In this document: piece after piece, positions 16,374-24,539 of the stretch
Layout: the number at the start of each line of letters is the position of its first letter
Position numbering within the stretch: the first letter of the stretch is position 1
Source: Tigheibacillus halophilus
Lineage (GTDB): Bacteria > Bacillota > Bacilli > Bacillales > Amphibacillaceae
NCBI RefSeq assembly: GCF_042683165.1
Contig: NZ_JBHUIZ010000003.1
Span: 434,001 to 498,000, forward strand
Length of the DNA stretch: 64,000 nucleotides
Direction: 5' to 3'
Program-made: the position numbers and the translations under genes
Notes under the pieces: model-generated
Database searches by the model: none
What the model was told of the DNA's origin: nothing
What the model saw: only the letters and a program-made list of their open reading frames with translations

Positions 16374-18089
16374 ATGGTAAAAAAACTTCCTAAAACGGAT
16401 GCGGTGATTGTCGGGGTAGGTTGGGCCGGTGGAATTATTGCTTCAGAACTGACAAAAAAAGGCATGAGAGTAGTCGGGCTCGAAAAGGGGCTGGAGAGAA
16501 GTACAGAGGATTATTACATGGTACATGACGAATTGCGTTATGCACTTCGGTATGAACTTTTTCAAGACTTATCCAAAGATACGCTTACCTTTCGAAGTGC
16601 TGAAAAAAAACGTGCATTGCCAATGCGGCAATACGGTTCATTTTTGCTTGGAGAAGGTCTCGGAGGAGCTGGAGTGCATTGGAATGGCCAGACATTTCGA
16701 TTTCTCCCTTATGACTTTGAAATATATAGTAAAACGGTGGATCGATATGGGAAAAAGAAAATACCTGATGGCATGACGATTCAGGATTGGGGTATCACTT
16801 ATGATGAATTGGAGCCTTACTTCGATAAGTTTGAGAAGATGGCAGGGATTTCTGGTGAAGAAAACCCTCTGGCCGGAAAACGTTCAGATAAGTATCCGAC
16901 ACCGCCAATGAAACATTCCCCGCAAATGAAAATGTTCAAAGATGCTACAAAGAAAATGGGTTATCACCCATACACCGTTCCATCCGCCAACTTATCCAAG
17001 CCGTACACGAACCCGGACGGTATTTCTAGAGCGGCTTGTCAATATTGCTCCTTTTGTGAACGATTTGGCTGTGAATATGGCGCTAAAGCGGATCCAGTTG
17101 TGACTGTTATCCCTGTGGCAAATAAAACAGGCAAATTTGATTTACGTACACATTCATGGGTTAGACGTATTTTACATACCGGTGGAAAAGCGACTGGCGT
17201 AATGTATACGGATTTAACGACTGGAGAAGAGATCGAGCAGCCCGCCGATATTGTTATTGTCACAAGTTATGTTTTTAATAATGCAAAACTGCTTTTGACT
17301 TCAAATATTGGCAAGCCTTACAATCCGTCAAGTGGCACAGGGGTCATTGGCAAAAATTATGCATACCAGGTTGTTAAAGGCGCTGCAACAGGGTTCTTTG
17401 AAAAGCAAGAATTCAATAATTTCGCTGGTGCAGGGGCTTTAGGTATGGCTATTGATGACTTTAATGGAGATAATTTTGACCACACGGATGTAGGCTTCCT
17501 TCATGGAGGATATTTGTCGTTGACGCAAACAGGGGCCCGGCCGATACAAAATAACCCAACACCGGCAGGAACTCCAAGCTGGGGTAAAGATTTCAAGGAA
17601 AAATCCCTGAAATATGCCAATCGCGCACTTTCTGTGGGAGCAATGGGGGCAAGCATGCCTTTTAAGCATCATTATTTGGATCTTGATCCGACATATAAGG
17701 ATACCTTTGGTGATCCTTTGTTGCGTATGACTTTTGATTTTGAAAAACAGGACCGGGAATTGGCTGCATTCACAGCCAAAAAATCGGAAGAAATTTTGAA
17801 AGAGATGGGAGCGGATCACGTAGATACCATGAAGGAGCTTGGGCCATACGATATCACGACTTATCAATCTACGCATAATACAGGTGGTGTGATCATGGGA
17901 GCCGATCCGAATACATCTGCTGTCAATAATTATCTGCAGATGTGGGACATGGAAAATGTATTCGTAGTCGGAGCATCTGCTTTTGGGCATAACAGTGGCT
18001 ATAATCCAACTGGTACAGTTGGTGCACTTGCATATCGCGCCGCCGAGGGCATAGAAAAATATCATAAAAAAGGCGGTATGCTTGCTTGA
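16374..18089 (+). CDS. GMC-type FAD oxidoreductase, gluconate 2-dehydrogenase large subunit-like
   Basis: A 571-residue flavoprotein. The FAD-binding motif is at residues 10-32 (VIVGVGWAGG...VVGLEKG) and the GMC C-terminal active-site region has STHNTGG and FGHNSGYNPTGT with His and Asn. Between about 222 and 235 lies CQYCSFCERFGC, four Cys spaced 2-2-4, like the Fe-S ligand region of the FAD-glucose/gluconate dehydrogenase alpha subunits, so an iron-sulfur cluster is possible. It probably oxidises a sugar or sugar acid outside the membrane and passes electrons onward. No cytochrome c subunit is in the window, so the electron acceptor is unclear; the substrate cannot be told. Confidence 0.87.
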   Translation: MVKKLPKTDAVIVGVGWAGGIIASELTKKGMRVVGLEKGLERSTEDYYMVHDELRYALRYELFQDLSKDTLTFRSAEKKRALPMRQYGSFLLGEGLGGAGVHWNGQTFRFLPYDFEIYSKTVDRYGKKKIPDGMTIQDWGITYDELEPYFDKFEKMAGISGEENPLAGKRSDKYPTPPMKHSPQMKMFKDATKKMGYHPYTVPSANLSKPYTNPDGISRAACQYCSFCERFGCEYGAKADPVVTVIPVANKTGKFDLRTHSWVRRILHTGGKATGVMYTDLTTGEEIEQPADIVIVTSYVFNNAKLLLTSNIGKPYNPSSGTGVIGKNYAYQVVKGAATGFFEKQEFNNFAGAGALGMAIDDFNGDNFDHTDVGFLHGGYLSLTQTGARPIQNNPTPAGTPSWGKDFKEKSLKYANRALSVGAMGASMPFKHHYLDLDPTYKDTFGDPLLRMTFDFEKQDRELAAFTAKKSEEILKEMGADHVDTMKELGPYDITTYQSTHNTGGVIMGADPNTSAVNNYLQMWDMENVFVVGASAFGHNSGYNPTGTVGALAYRAAEGIEKYHKKGGMLA

Positions 18090-18102
18090 CTATGATAAAT
18101 GC

Positions 18103-18134
18103 GAAAAACTCTTCATCATGAAGGGTTTTTCTTT
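18103..18134 (+). terminator. Intrinsic terminator after the GMC dehydrogenase
   Basis: AAAAACTCTTCA and TGAAGGGTTTTT form a 12-bp stem (one G-T pair) around TCA, then CTTTT. It ends the dehydrogenase operon. Confidence 0.8.
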
Positions 18135-18325
18135 TGACGTTATACAGATTTAGATAAAACAACATGCGTATAAGGGTATTGTTATCATCAAAAAATTAGT
18201 GAGTCACGCTCTTTTTTAACTGTAGACATACCTATGTGAGTATGTGGGGATAGCGGTTCATGCCAGCTCTTAGAAAGGAAAAAACACAAATAGCGAAAAT
18301 GATGATATGAAATGGAGGAACTTGT

Positions 18326-18400
18326 ATGGCTGTGAGTAATTTGATGTCCTTCAGCGTGATTTTGGTAAGTGTTGTCATATGTTTTTTTGTCTATTATTGA
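18326..18400 (+). CDS. 24-residue hydrophobic peptide
   Basis: ATG at 18326-18328 with TGGAGGA six bases upstream opens 24 codons to TGA at 18398-18400. Residues 8-22 (SFSVILVSVVICFFV) would form one membrane helix. It lies alone in a 490-bp gap between the dehydrogenase terminator and the LCP gene. I recognise no family. The rest of the gap shows nothing I can name. Confidence 0.45.
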   Translation: MAVSNLMSFSVILVSVVICFFVYY

Positions 18401-18580
18401 TCAAGCCCGCTATCTCTGATTAAGTTATGAAGCTCCATGAAAAAGATAAGATGAGGCAGAGGTAGAACCGCTGGGAATAATATCTGTCATTACCAGATAT
18501 ACTTCCTTTCATATTTGTCAACACTGTTATTGGGAGAAACATGTTTTTTCAATACAGCGCGGGACGAAAGCGGGGGTTTC

Positions 18581-19513
18581 ATGAAAAAGCGAAACATATT
18601 TTTAATTGTAATGATAACAATATGTATACTAATTGCTGGAGCGGTCGTTTATGGCATGGTGATGTTTAAACAGGGGATGGCTGAAGGGGACAACCAACAA
18701 GATAAAAAACATAAACCAACAAAAGAGCTTCCTTTTCAGGAGGAAGAAGTCTCATTTGGAGAAATCAAGGTGCTGTTGCTGGGCGAGGACTCAAGAGAAA
18801 AAGAGGCTGGCCGCTCAGACACCTTGATGATCGCGTACTATAATCAGCAGACGAAGGAAGCCAAAATAGTTTCCATCATGCGTGATAGTTACGTCAAGGT
18901 CCCCGGCCATGGGATGCAAAAAATCAACGCAGCATATGCCTTTGGTGGGCCGGAGTTAGTCAGGCAGACAATTGCTGAAAATTTTGGGGTGGATGTGAAC
19001 TATTATGCGATTGTTGATTTTGCAGGGTTTCCCAAACTGGTCGATTTGATTGCGCCAGATGGTATCGAAGTGGATATCAAACAAAAGATGTCAGAAGGAA
19101 TCGGCGAGACATTGTATCCCGGCAAGCAGGTGCTTCACGGAAAAGAATTGCTTGGCTATGTGCGATTCCGCCATGATGCAGAAAGCGATTTTGGGCGTGT
19201 AAAACGCCAGCAAGAAGTCCTTTCCAAACTTAAAGACGAAGCGATGCGGCTGCAAAGTTTGGTGAAGCTGCCTAAAATCATGGGTGTTGCGGAGGCATAT
19301 ATCGATACAAACATTGATAAAGCAACAATGTTTTCTGTTGGCAAAGGGCTATTGACCACAAAAAAACAATTGGAGAAACTTCGTTTGCCTGTAGATGGAT
19401 CGTATACAAACGAACGTACTCAAGCAGGGGCTGTGTTACGTGTAGACATGAAAAAAAATAAAGAGATACTGCAGTCATTTTTTGCGGAACAGCAATCAAC
19501 ATCAAAAAAATGA
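18581..19513 (+). CDS. LytR-CpsA-Psr (LCP) family cell-wall polymer ligase
   Basis: A 310-residue protein: short basic N-terminus, one transmembrane helix (about 5-27), and an extracellular LCP domain with the family motifs LLLGEDSREKEAGRSDTLMI, VSIMRDSYVKVPG, KINAAYAFGG and YVRFRHDAESDFGRVKRQQE. LCP enzymes attach teichoic acids or capsular polymers from undecaprenyl-linked donors to peptidoglycan. I chose ATG 18581 (GGGGG five bases upstream); earlier in-frame starts lack a ribosome site and would add residues in front of the signal anchor. Which polymer it handles, and which of the TagT/U/V paralogues it matches, cannot be told here. Confidence 0.9.
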   Translation: MKKRNIFLIVMITICILIAGAVVYGMVMFKQGMAEGDNQQDKKHKPTKELPFQEEEVSFGEIKVLLLGEDSREKEAGRSDTLMIAYYNQQTKEAKIVSIMRDSYVKVPGHGMQKINAAYAFGGPELVRQTIAENFGVDVNYYAIVDFAGFPKLVDLIAPDGIEVDIKQKMSEGIGETLYPGKQVLHGKELLGYVRFRHDAESDFGRVKRQQEVLSKLKDEAMRLQSLVKLPKIMGVAEAYIDTNIDKATMFSVGKGLLTTKKQLEKLRLPVDGSYTNERTQAGAVLRVDMKKNKEILQSFFAEQQSTSKK

Positions 19514-19525
19514 TTAGGTTCACCA

Positions 19526-20182
19526 TTACAGCTTCAGTTCTTCGATCGTTAATGGCTGACTGACCAAATTATGATGAACCGCTTCCCAAAGGTAAAATGA
19601 AGCAATGGTATAGTGTCCGTGCCATAGCTTGCTTTTTGCAGCCAAGATCCTGCGTCTTTCTCCATCGGGAACCTGGTATAGCCATTTTGCTCCGCGCTGC
19701 AGCCCTACGTCATCCAATGCCAAAACATCTTTTCTGCCCAACGAAAAAATAAGAAACATCTCCGCCGTCCATCTTCCAATCCCTTTTATATTTGTCAACT
19801 GCAGAACAGCCTGCTCATTTGACAAATCTTGCAAACGTGACAAGACGAGGGAACCTGTGGAGACTTCTTGCGCCAGGGAATGGATGTAAGCGGCTTTCCT
19901 TTTTGGCATTCCTACTGCCCTTAATTCCTCCTCGGTAAGGTTACTTATGGACAATGCACTTATATCACCGTGGAGAAGTGCTTCCAAACGTGTAAAAATG
20001 GTGTCCGCTGCTTTGCTTGAAATTAATTGACCAATGATTGAACGTGTGATGGAAAGAAAGTAATCGGTGCGCATCTCCACCTCGATATCGCCAATATACT
20101 GAATTAGCCTCTCCATCTTCGGATCACTGTTTCCCAGTTCCACAACGTCTGGATCACGATGATCTATTTGCCAAATTCCCAT
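19526..20182 (-). CDS. DNA-3-methyladenine glycosylase II, AlkA-like (HhH-GPD)
   Basis: A 218-residue base-excision repair glycosylase. It has the helix-hairpin-helix LTNIKGIGRWTAEMFLI (about 130-147) followed by the Gly/Pro-Asp motif with the catalytic Asp in KDVLALDDVGLQRG. The upstream part (SIIGQLISSKAADTIFTRL) is the usual HhH-GPD core. It excises alkylated purines. It is shorter than E. coli AlkA and lacks that enzyme's N-terminal domain, as is common in Bacillus. ATG 20180-20182 is preferred, with AAAGGGG nine bases upstream. It is convergent with the LCP gene with only 12 bp between stops. Confidence 0.88.
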   Translation of the reverse strand: MGIWQIDHRDPDVVELGNSDPKMERLIQYIGDIEVEMRTDYFLSITRSIIGQLISSKAADTIFTRLEALLHGDISALSISNLTEEELRAVGMPKRKAAYIHSLAQEVSTGSLVLSRLQDLSNEQAVLQLTNIKGIGRWTAEMFLIFSLGRKDVLALDDVGLQRGAKWLYQVPDGERRRILAAKSKLWHGHYTIASFYLWEAVHHNLVSQPLTIEELKL

Positions 20183-20246
20183 CAGCACAGTACCCCTTTC
20201 AGAAAGTATCCATTTAATTTCAATTTATTACTTGTAGTATACCATT

Positions 20247-20269
20247 AAAAAAGCCTCCACAAGGGAGGC
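20247..20269 (-). terminator. Terminator of the uracil permease gene
   Basis: On the minus strand GCCTCCC and GGAGGC form a 6-bp GC-rich stem with a 5-nt loop followed by six T. It lies just past the permease stop codon at 20281. Confidence 0.8.
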
Positions 20270-20280
20270 GAAACGTAACA

Positions 20281-21564
20281 TCATTCATTGGACAGTTTCA
20301 GTACATCAAGCAGTTTGAAAAATATATTAAGCACAATGGCAACGATTGTTGCGAGTCCCATCCCGGTCAATTCGATGGCTCCGATATGAACAGCGGCCCC
20401 ACTAAGTCCAATGACCAATACTACACAAGTCAGAATCAAGTTTTTTGATTGGCTGTAGTCGACTTTTGCTTCAACAAGCATACGCAGTCCACTGACAGCA
20501 ATGATACCGAAGAGCAGTAAGGATATCCCGCCCATGACCGGTCCTGGTATCGAGGATATCAATGCGGCCAGTTTTCCGAAGAACGATAATATGACCGCCA
20601 ATACTGCAGCCATGCCAATGACCCATGTGGAATACACCCGTGTAATGGCCAGCACGCCAATGTTCTCTCCATACGTCGTATTTGGGGTAGAGCCTACAAA
20701 GCTGGAAATGATAGTTGATAGACCATTTCCTAGAAATGATCGATCTAGGCCGGGATCTTTCGTCAAATCTTTTTTGACGATATTTCCTGTCACAAACAAA
20801 TGCCCAATGTGTTCAGGAATAATCACTAAAGCAGCAGGTAATATGATCATTATTTCAGACCAGTCAAACTTGATCTGATAAATAGTTGGCATTGCAATCA
20901 CTGCTGCTTCGTGCACCTTGCCAAAATCAACGATCCCGGCAAAATATGCAATGACATAACCGGATACAATACCGAGCAGAATAGGGATTATTTTCAAAAA
21001 TCCACGTAATGTCACCCAGCAAATGATGGTAATACCAAGCGTTAGCAGAGAAACCATGATCAATTTCGGATCAACTGACCAATTCGCAGGAGCATCCTCC
21101 GGAGCAATCAATCCCGCCATCTGAGCGGCTACGGGGACCAATTCCAGTCCAATGACAGCAACGATGGCTCCCATCGCTGCCGGCGGGAACAGAATGTCTA
21201 TCCACCCTGTTCCAGCAAATTTGATAACCAATCCAATCAATGTTAGGACAATCCCTACCATCAAGTAACCGCCAAGCACATAACCGAAGCCATCCAGTCC
21301 GTGAAAATGGCCGAGGACTACCATTGTTGGAGAAATAAAAGCAAAACTCGATCCCAGATATGCGGGAATTTTACCTTTAGTGATCAGAATGTATAACAAC
21401 GTGCCAATGCCGTTCATGAATAAGACTGTCGCGGGATCAATGCCAAATAATACCGGTACTAATACAGTGGAACCGAACATCGCGAATAAATGCTGAAAAC
21501 CTAGTGGCAGGCTCTTAAAAAAAGGCAGCCGTTCATCTACTTGTATTTCTCGAATTTCCCTCAT
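20281..21564 (-). CDS. Uracil permease (NCS2 family)
   Basis: A 427-residue integral membrane transporter with about 12-14 hydrophobic segments. NCS2 motifs are clear: GFQHLFAMFGSTVLVPVL near the N-terminus, PAYLGSSFAFISP, and the substrate-binding region PEHIGHLFVTGN...GLSTIISSFVGSTPNTTYGENIG. The pattern fits UraA/PyrP proton-uracil symporters. The start ATG has GAGGAG nine bases upstream. The leader carries a PyrR-type attenuator (21668-21774), so expression should fall when uridine nucleotides are plentiful. It stands alone, not inside a pyr operon, in this window. PyrR itself is encoded elsewhere. Confidence 0.93.
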   Translation of the reverse strand: MREIREIQVDERLPFFKSLPLGFQHLFAMFGSTVLVPVLFGIDPATVLFMNGIGTLLYILITKGKIPAYLGSSFAFISPTMVVLGHFHGLDGFGYVLGGYLMVGIVLTLIGLVIKFAGTGWIDILFPPAAMGAIVAVIGLELVPVAAQMAGLIAPEDAPANWSVDPKLIMVSLLTLGITIICWVTLRGFLKIIPILLGIVSGYVIAYFAGIVDFGKVHEAAVIAMPTIYQIKFDWSEIMIILPAALVIIPEHIGHLFVTGNIVKKDLTKDPGLDRSFLGNGLSTIISSFVGSTPNTTYGENIGVLAITRVYSTWVIGMAAVLAVILSFFGKLAALISSIPGPVMGGISLLLFGIIAVSGLRMLVEAKVDYSQSKNLILTCVVLVIGLSGAAVHIGAIELTGMGLATIVAIVLNIFFKLLDVLKLSNE

Positions 21565-21667
21565 CTTTTCCGCTCCTCAATCATTATGATTCATTTGTCC
21601 ATAGCAGCCATTCCGACAATATCGAAAACCTGGCATACGATATGCTATTTGTTTTTCCTTCACTGAC

Positions 21668-21774
21668 AAAAAAAGACACTTTGCCAAATTATGACAAGGT
21701 GTCCTTAGTAGACGTTGTATCGAGCAGCCGAGTGCACGAATTTCCGCTCTTCCACCTTGTCAGCCTCACAGGAC
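21668..21774 (-). promoter_or_regulatory. PyrR-type transcription attenuator of the uracil permease gene
   Basis: Read on the minus strand, GTCCTGTGAGGCTGAC (21759-21774) matches the PyrR RNA-binding loop consensus (AGUCC-AGAG-AGGCU-like). Its 3' part GACAAGGTG (21753-21761) is exactly complementary to CACCTTGTC (21693-21701), which is the 5' arm of a terminator hairpin (21675-21703) followed by seven T (21668-21674). So antiterminator and terminator are mutually exclusive, and PyrR with UMP would favour termination. This is the known pyrimidine attenuation design. Confidence 0.85.
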
Positions 21775-21806
21775 CGAATTAAAGGAAAGCTTATGAACTT
21801 GAAAAT

Positions 21807-21815
21807 ATTATAGCA
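21807..21815 (-). promoter_or_regulatory. Extended -10 promoter of the uracil permease gene
   Basis: TGCTATAAT on the minus strand (TATAAT at 21807-21812 with an upstream TG) is an extended -10 element. No good -35 is seen. It is about 35 bp upstream of the PyrR-binding segment, suitable for making the attenuator RNA. Confidence 0.6.
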
Positions 21816-22069
21816 TAAACGAATTGATTTGTGGGGTGTTTTTTTGCAGGAAGAAATAATAAAGAGACAGAGGGTGACATCAAGGAGAAAATAGAAGGCG
21901 AAATGTGACATTTTGGTTAACTTTATTAGCCTATTTGCCTAAATTTTGTTATGATAGACGTGTATTTGCAAAGGTACTTCTTTATCATTAATATTATCTT
22001 GGAACAGGCAAAAATGGCAATCTACATAAGTAATACTCATTTTTGCCTTAAAAGGAAGGTGGATTTGTC

Positions 22070-23275
22070 ATGAGCAAGCCAAAAATTGTTGTTTTAGGCG
22101 CAGGATACGCCGGAATGATGACAACGAAGAAATTAACCCAGCAGCTAGCCCCCGAAGAAGCAGAAATCGTTTTGGTGAACAAGCATAACTACCATTACCA
22201 AACGACATGGCTTCATGAAGTGGCTGCGGGAACAATCAACCATAACCAAGCACGTATCATGATCAGTGATGTTATCAACCCAAACAGAGTACGTTTGGTT
22301 TATGATGCTGTTCAAGAAGTGAAAAAAGAAGAGAAGAAAGTCATCTTGGAAAATAGTGAGATTTCTTATGACTACCTCGTCATATCACTAGGATTTGTTA
22401 CGAACACATTCGGTATCAAAGGAATGGATGAAAATGCATTTTACATTCAGGATATCGATGGTTGCCAATTGATTCGTGACCATATTGAATACCAATTTGC
22501 AAAATATAAGAATGATCCCGACAGTAAAGATAGCGACTTGAATATCCTTGTTGGCGGAGGCGGATTCACTGGTATTGAGCTGGTTGGAGAACTGGCGGAA
22601 AGAGTTCCACAGCTTTGCAAAAAATACGATATCGATCGCAGAAAGGCAAGAATAATCAACGTGGAGGCAGCTCCATCTATCCTGCCTGTATTTGATAAAG
22701 ACCTTGTCAGTTACGCAAAAGCATCGTTAGAGCAGCGGGGAGTAGAGTTCCGTATTGGCGCCAAGATCACAGAGTGCACGAAGGAAGGATTCATCGTTGG
22801 CGATGATTCTGAATTGATTGAAGCAGGTACAGTTATCTGGACTGGCGGCGTAACGGGCAACCCTGTTCTGTCTAAATCCGGCTTTGAATTGACAAGAGGC
22901 AAAGTAACTGTCAATGGCGATCTCCGTGCGCCTGGTGAAGAAGATATCTTTATTCTTGGCGATTGTGCATGGGTTATGAACGAAGCGGAAGGACGTCCTT
23001 TCCCTCCAACAGCACAATCAGCTATGCAGCATGCTGACACTTGCGCCAAAAATATCAAGGCTGTCATGTACGGCCAGCCAACAGAAAAATTCGTCTTCAG
23101 TGATAAAGGAACTGTGGCATCACTTGGTATTACAGACGGAATTGGAACTGCTTTTTCAAAAAACTTCTCCGGTAAAACGGCAGCAACTTTGAAAAAAGTA
23201 GTTGATAATCGTTACTTGTTCTTATTAGGCGGGCCAAAGCTATTCCTTAAAAAAGGAAAGATCCGTCCGTTCTAA
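22070..23275 (+). CDS. Type II NADH dehydrogenase, YumB-like
   Basis: A 401-residue single-subunit flavoprotein. It has the FAD motif VLGAGYAGMMTTKKL at the N-terminus, the NADH-binding motif NILVGGGGFTGIELVGELAERV (about 160-180), and a second FAD region IFILGDCAWVMNEAEGRPFPPTAQ. NDH-2 enzymes pass electrons from NADH to menaquinone without pumping protons and attach to the membrane by a C-terminal amphipathic region; the C-terminus here (FLKKGKIRPF) is basic and hydrophobic, which fits. The strong AAAGGAAGGTGG site precedes ATG 22070. It diverges from the uracil permease gene. The sequence looks closer to YumB than to B. subtilis Ndh (YjlD). Confidence 0.92.
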   Translation: MSKPKIVVLGAGYAGMMTTKKLTQQLAPEEAEIVLVNKHNYHYQTTWLHEVAAGTINHNQARIMISDVINPNRVRLVYDAVQEVKKEEKKVILENSEISYDYLVISLGFVTNTFGIKGMDENAFYIQDIDGCQLIRDHIEYQFAKYKNDPDSKDSDLNILVGGGGFTGIELVGELAERVPQLCKKYDIDRRKARIINVEAAPSILPVFDKDLVSYAKASLEQRGVEFRIGAKITECTKEGFIVGDDSELIEAGTVIWTGGVTGNPVLSKSGFELTRGKVTVNGDLRAPGEEDIFILGDCAWVMNEAEGRPFPPTAQSAMQHADTCAKNIKAVMYGQPTEKFVFSDKGTVASLGITDGIGTAFSKNFSGKTAATLKKVVDNRYLFLLGGPKLFLKKGKIRPF

Positions 23276-23276
23276 C

Positions 23277-23300
23277 AATCTCTTAAAGGAGATTGCTTTT
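23277..23300 (+). terminator. Terminator after the NADH dehydrogenase gene
   Basis: CAATCTC and GAGATTG form a 7-bp stem with a 5-nt loop, then CTTTT. It begins one base after the stop codon. Confidence 0.65.
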
Positions 23301-23402
23301 GAAAATGAAGCATCACCCATTTTTTGAGAAGGACGAAATTGTATGCTGGATAAAAGGGAATGCCCCGGTATTTCCTTGAGCCGAAAATAGGGAGGACTCG
23401 CA

Positions 23403-23501
23403 ATGAAAAAAGGATTGTGCTATTTCCTTTTTGCACTGGCATCCGTCGCAGGTTGGATGATTGCCAGCAGAAAAATGGAAGATAAAAGAGACTTTAGATA
23501 A
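23403..23501 (+). CDS. 32-residue single-pass membrane peptide
   Basis: ATG at 23403-23405, with AGGGAGGA seven bases upstream, opens 32 codons to TAA at 23499-23501. The peptide has MKKG, a hydrophobic helix (LCYFLFALASVAGWMIA) and a charged tail (SRKMEDKRDFR). A clear terminator follows at once (23512-23543), so this looks like a complete small gene between its own terminator and that of the NADH dehydrogenase. The family is not recognised. Confidence 0.55.
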   Translation: MKKGLCYFLFALASVAGWMIASRKMEDKRDFR

Positions 23502-23511
23502 AAATAAGGAA

Positions 23512-23543
23512 GGCAGTCCTGTATTGACGGGATTGCTTTTTTT
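23512..23543 (+). terminator. Terminator after the 32-residue membrane peptide
   Basis: GGCAGTCC and GGGATTGC pair (one G-T) around an 8-nt loop, followed by seven T. Confidence 0.75.
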
Positions 23544-23601
23544 CTTCTATTGGATGAGAAGCATTCCACTTGCAAATACTATGCAAGAGGAGTGAAGCAA
23601 C

Positions 23602-24474
23602 GTGTTGAAAAAAGTGGTTTTTATACTTGCCGCAATCGGCTGGCTGTTTACTAATTCTGTAGGTGCTCAAGGAGCCATGATCATTCACGATAAAGGAGTC
23701 AATGAAACGATTTATCGTGATGATTTTACAATTCCCGCAACCAACCATATGTTGATGGACATCAAAAAAATACACATCTTGCTTGAACGACTAAGTCGAC
23801 AGGTCCATCAAGAACCAGTGGATGCAAAGCTTGACGCAAATAGGAAGATCATACCGGAAATCACTGGGAAGAAAATGGATGTGGATAGCTTCATGACTGT
23901 CTTTCAAGAATTTTTATATCATGGTTCAAGCAAAAGAATCAGTGTGCCTAAAACAGTGGTTTATCCGAGGGTTGACAGTGAACTGCTTTCCAATATAAGC
24001 GCCAATAAGATTGGAAGTTATGTAACGCGGTATAAACAAAGTAACAAAGAGCGAAGTCATAATATTGTGCTGGCTGCGGAAGCCATTAACAATCACGTTT
24101 TATTTCCGGGAGAGAGTTTTTCATTTAATAAAGTAGTCGGGAAAAGGACAAAAGAAAGAGGATATAAAAAAGCACCAGTAATTGTCAAAGGTGAATTATC
24201 TGAAGATATTGGCGGAGGTATCTGCCAGGTTTCTTCCACTTTATTCAATGCAGTGAATTTACAAGGGATTCAAATTGTTGAGCGTTATACCCATAGCAGA
24301 GAAGTTCCATATGTTCCCCCTGGAAAAGATGCAACCGTGAGCTGGTGGGGGCCGGATTTTGTATTTAAAAATAAATATAAGCAACCTATTTTGGTAAGGG
24401 CCCAGGCGGGCAATGGCAATATGGCTGTTGAAATCTATGGCCCCGATGCTTTGCATCAGGAAAATGCCAGCTAA
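23602..24474 (+). CDS. VanW family exported protein
   Basis: A 290-residue protein with a signal peptide (MLKKVVFILAAIGWLF...VGAQG) and a C-terminal VanW domain (about 145-285): HNIVLAAEAINNHVLFPGE, FSFNKVVGKRTKERGY, GGGICQVSSTLFNAV, EVPYVPPGKDATVSWWG. VanW domains occur in exported or wall-associated proteins of Gram-positives, often with a peptidoglycan-binding repeat; here the N-terminal part (30-140) has no repeat I recognise. The start is GTG 23602 with AGAGGAG eight bases upstream. The function of VanW is not established; despite the name it is not evidence of vancomycin resistance. Confidence 0.87.
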   Translation: MLKKVVFILAAIGWLFTNSVGAQGAMIIHDKGVNETIYRDDFTIPATNHMLMDIKKIHILLERLSRQVHQEPVDAKLDANRKIIPEITGKKMDVDSFMTVFQEFLYHGSSKRISVPKTVVYPRVDSELLSNISANKIGSYVTRYKQSNKERSHNIVLAAEAINNHVLFPGESFSFNKVVGKRTKERGYKKAPVIVKGELSEDIGGGICQVSSTLFNAVNLQGIQIVERYTHSREVPYVPPGKDATVSWWGPDFVFKNKYKQPILVRAQAGNGNMAVEIYGPDALHQENAS

Positions 24475-24539
24475 CATCCTGTTAGGGATGTGACCCCTAA
24501 ACGTGCTACACTTATCTCAGGATGTTTGGAGGGATAGGA

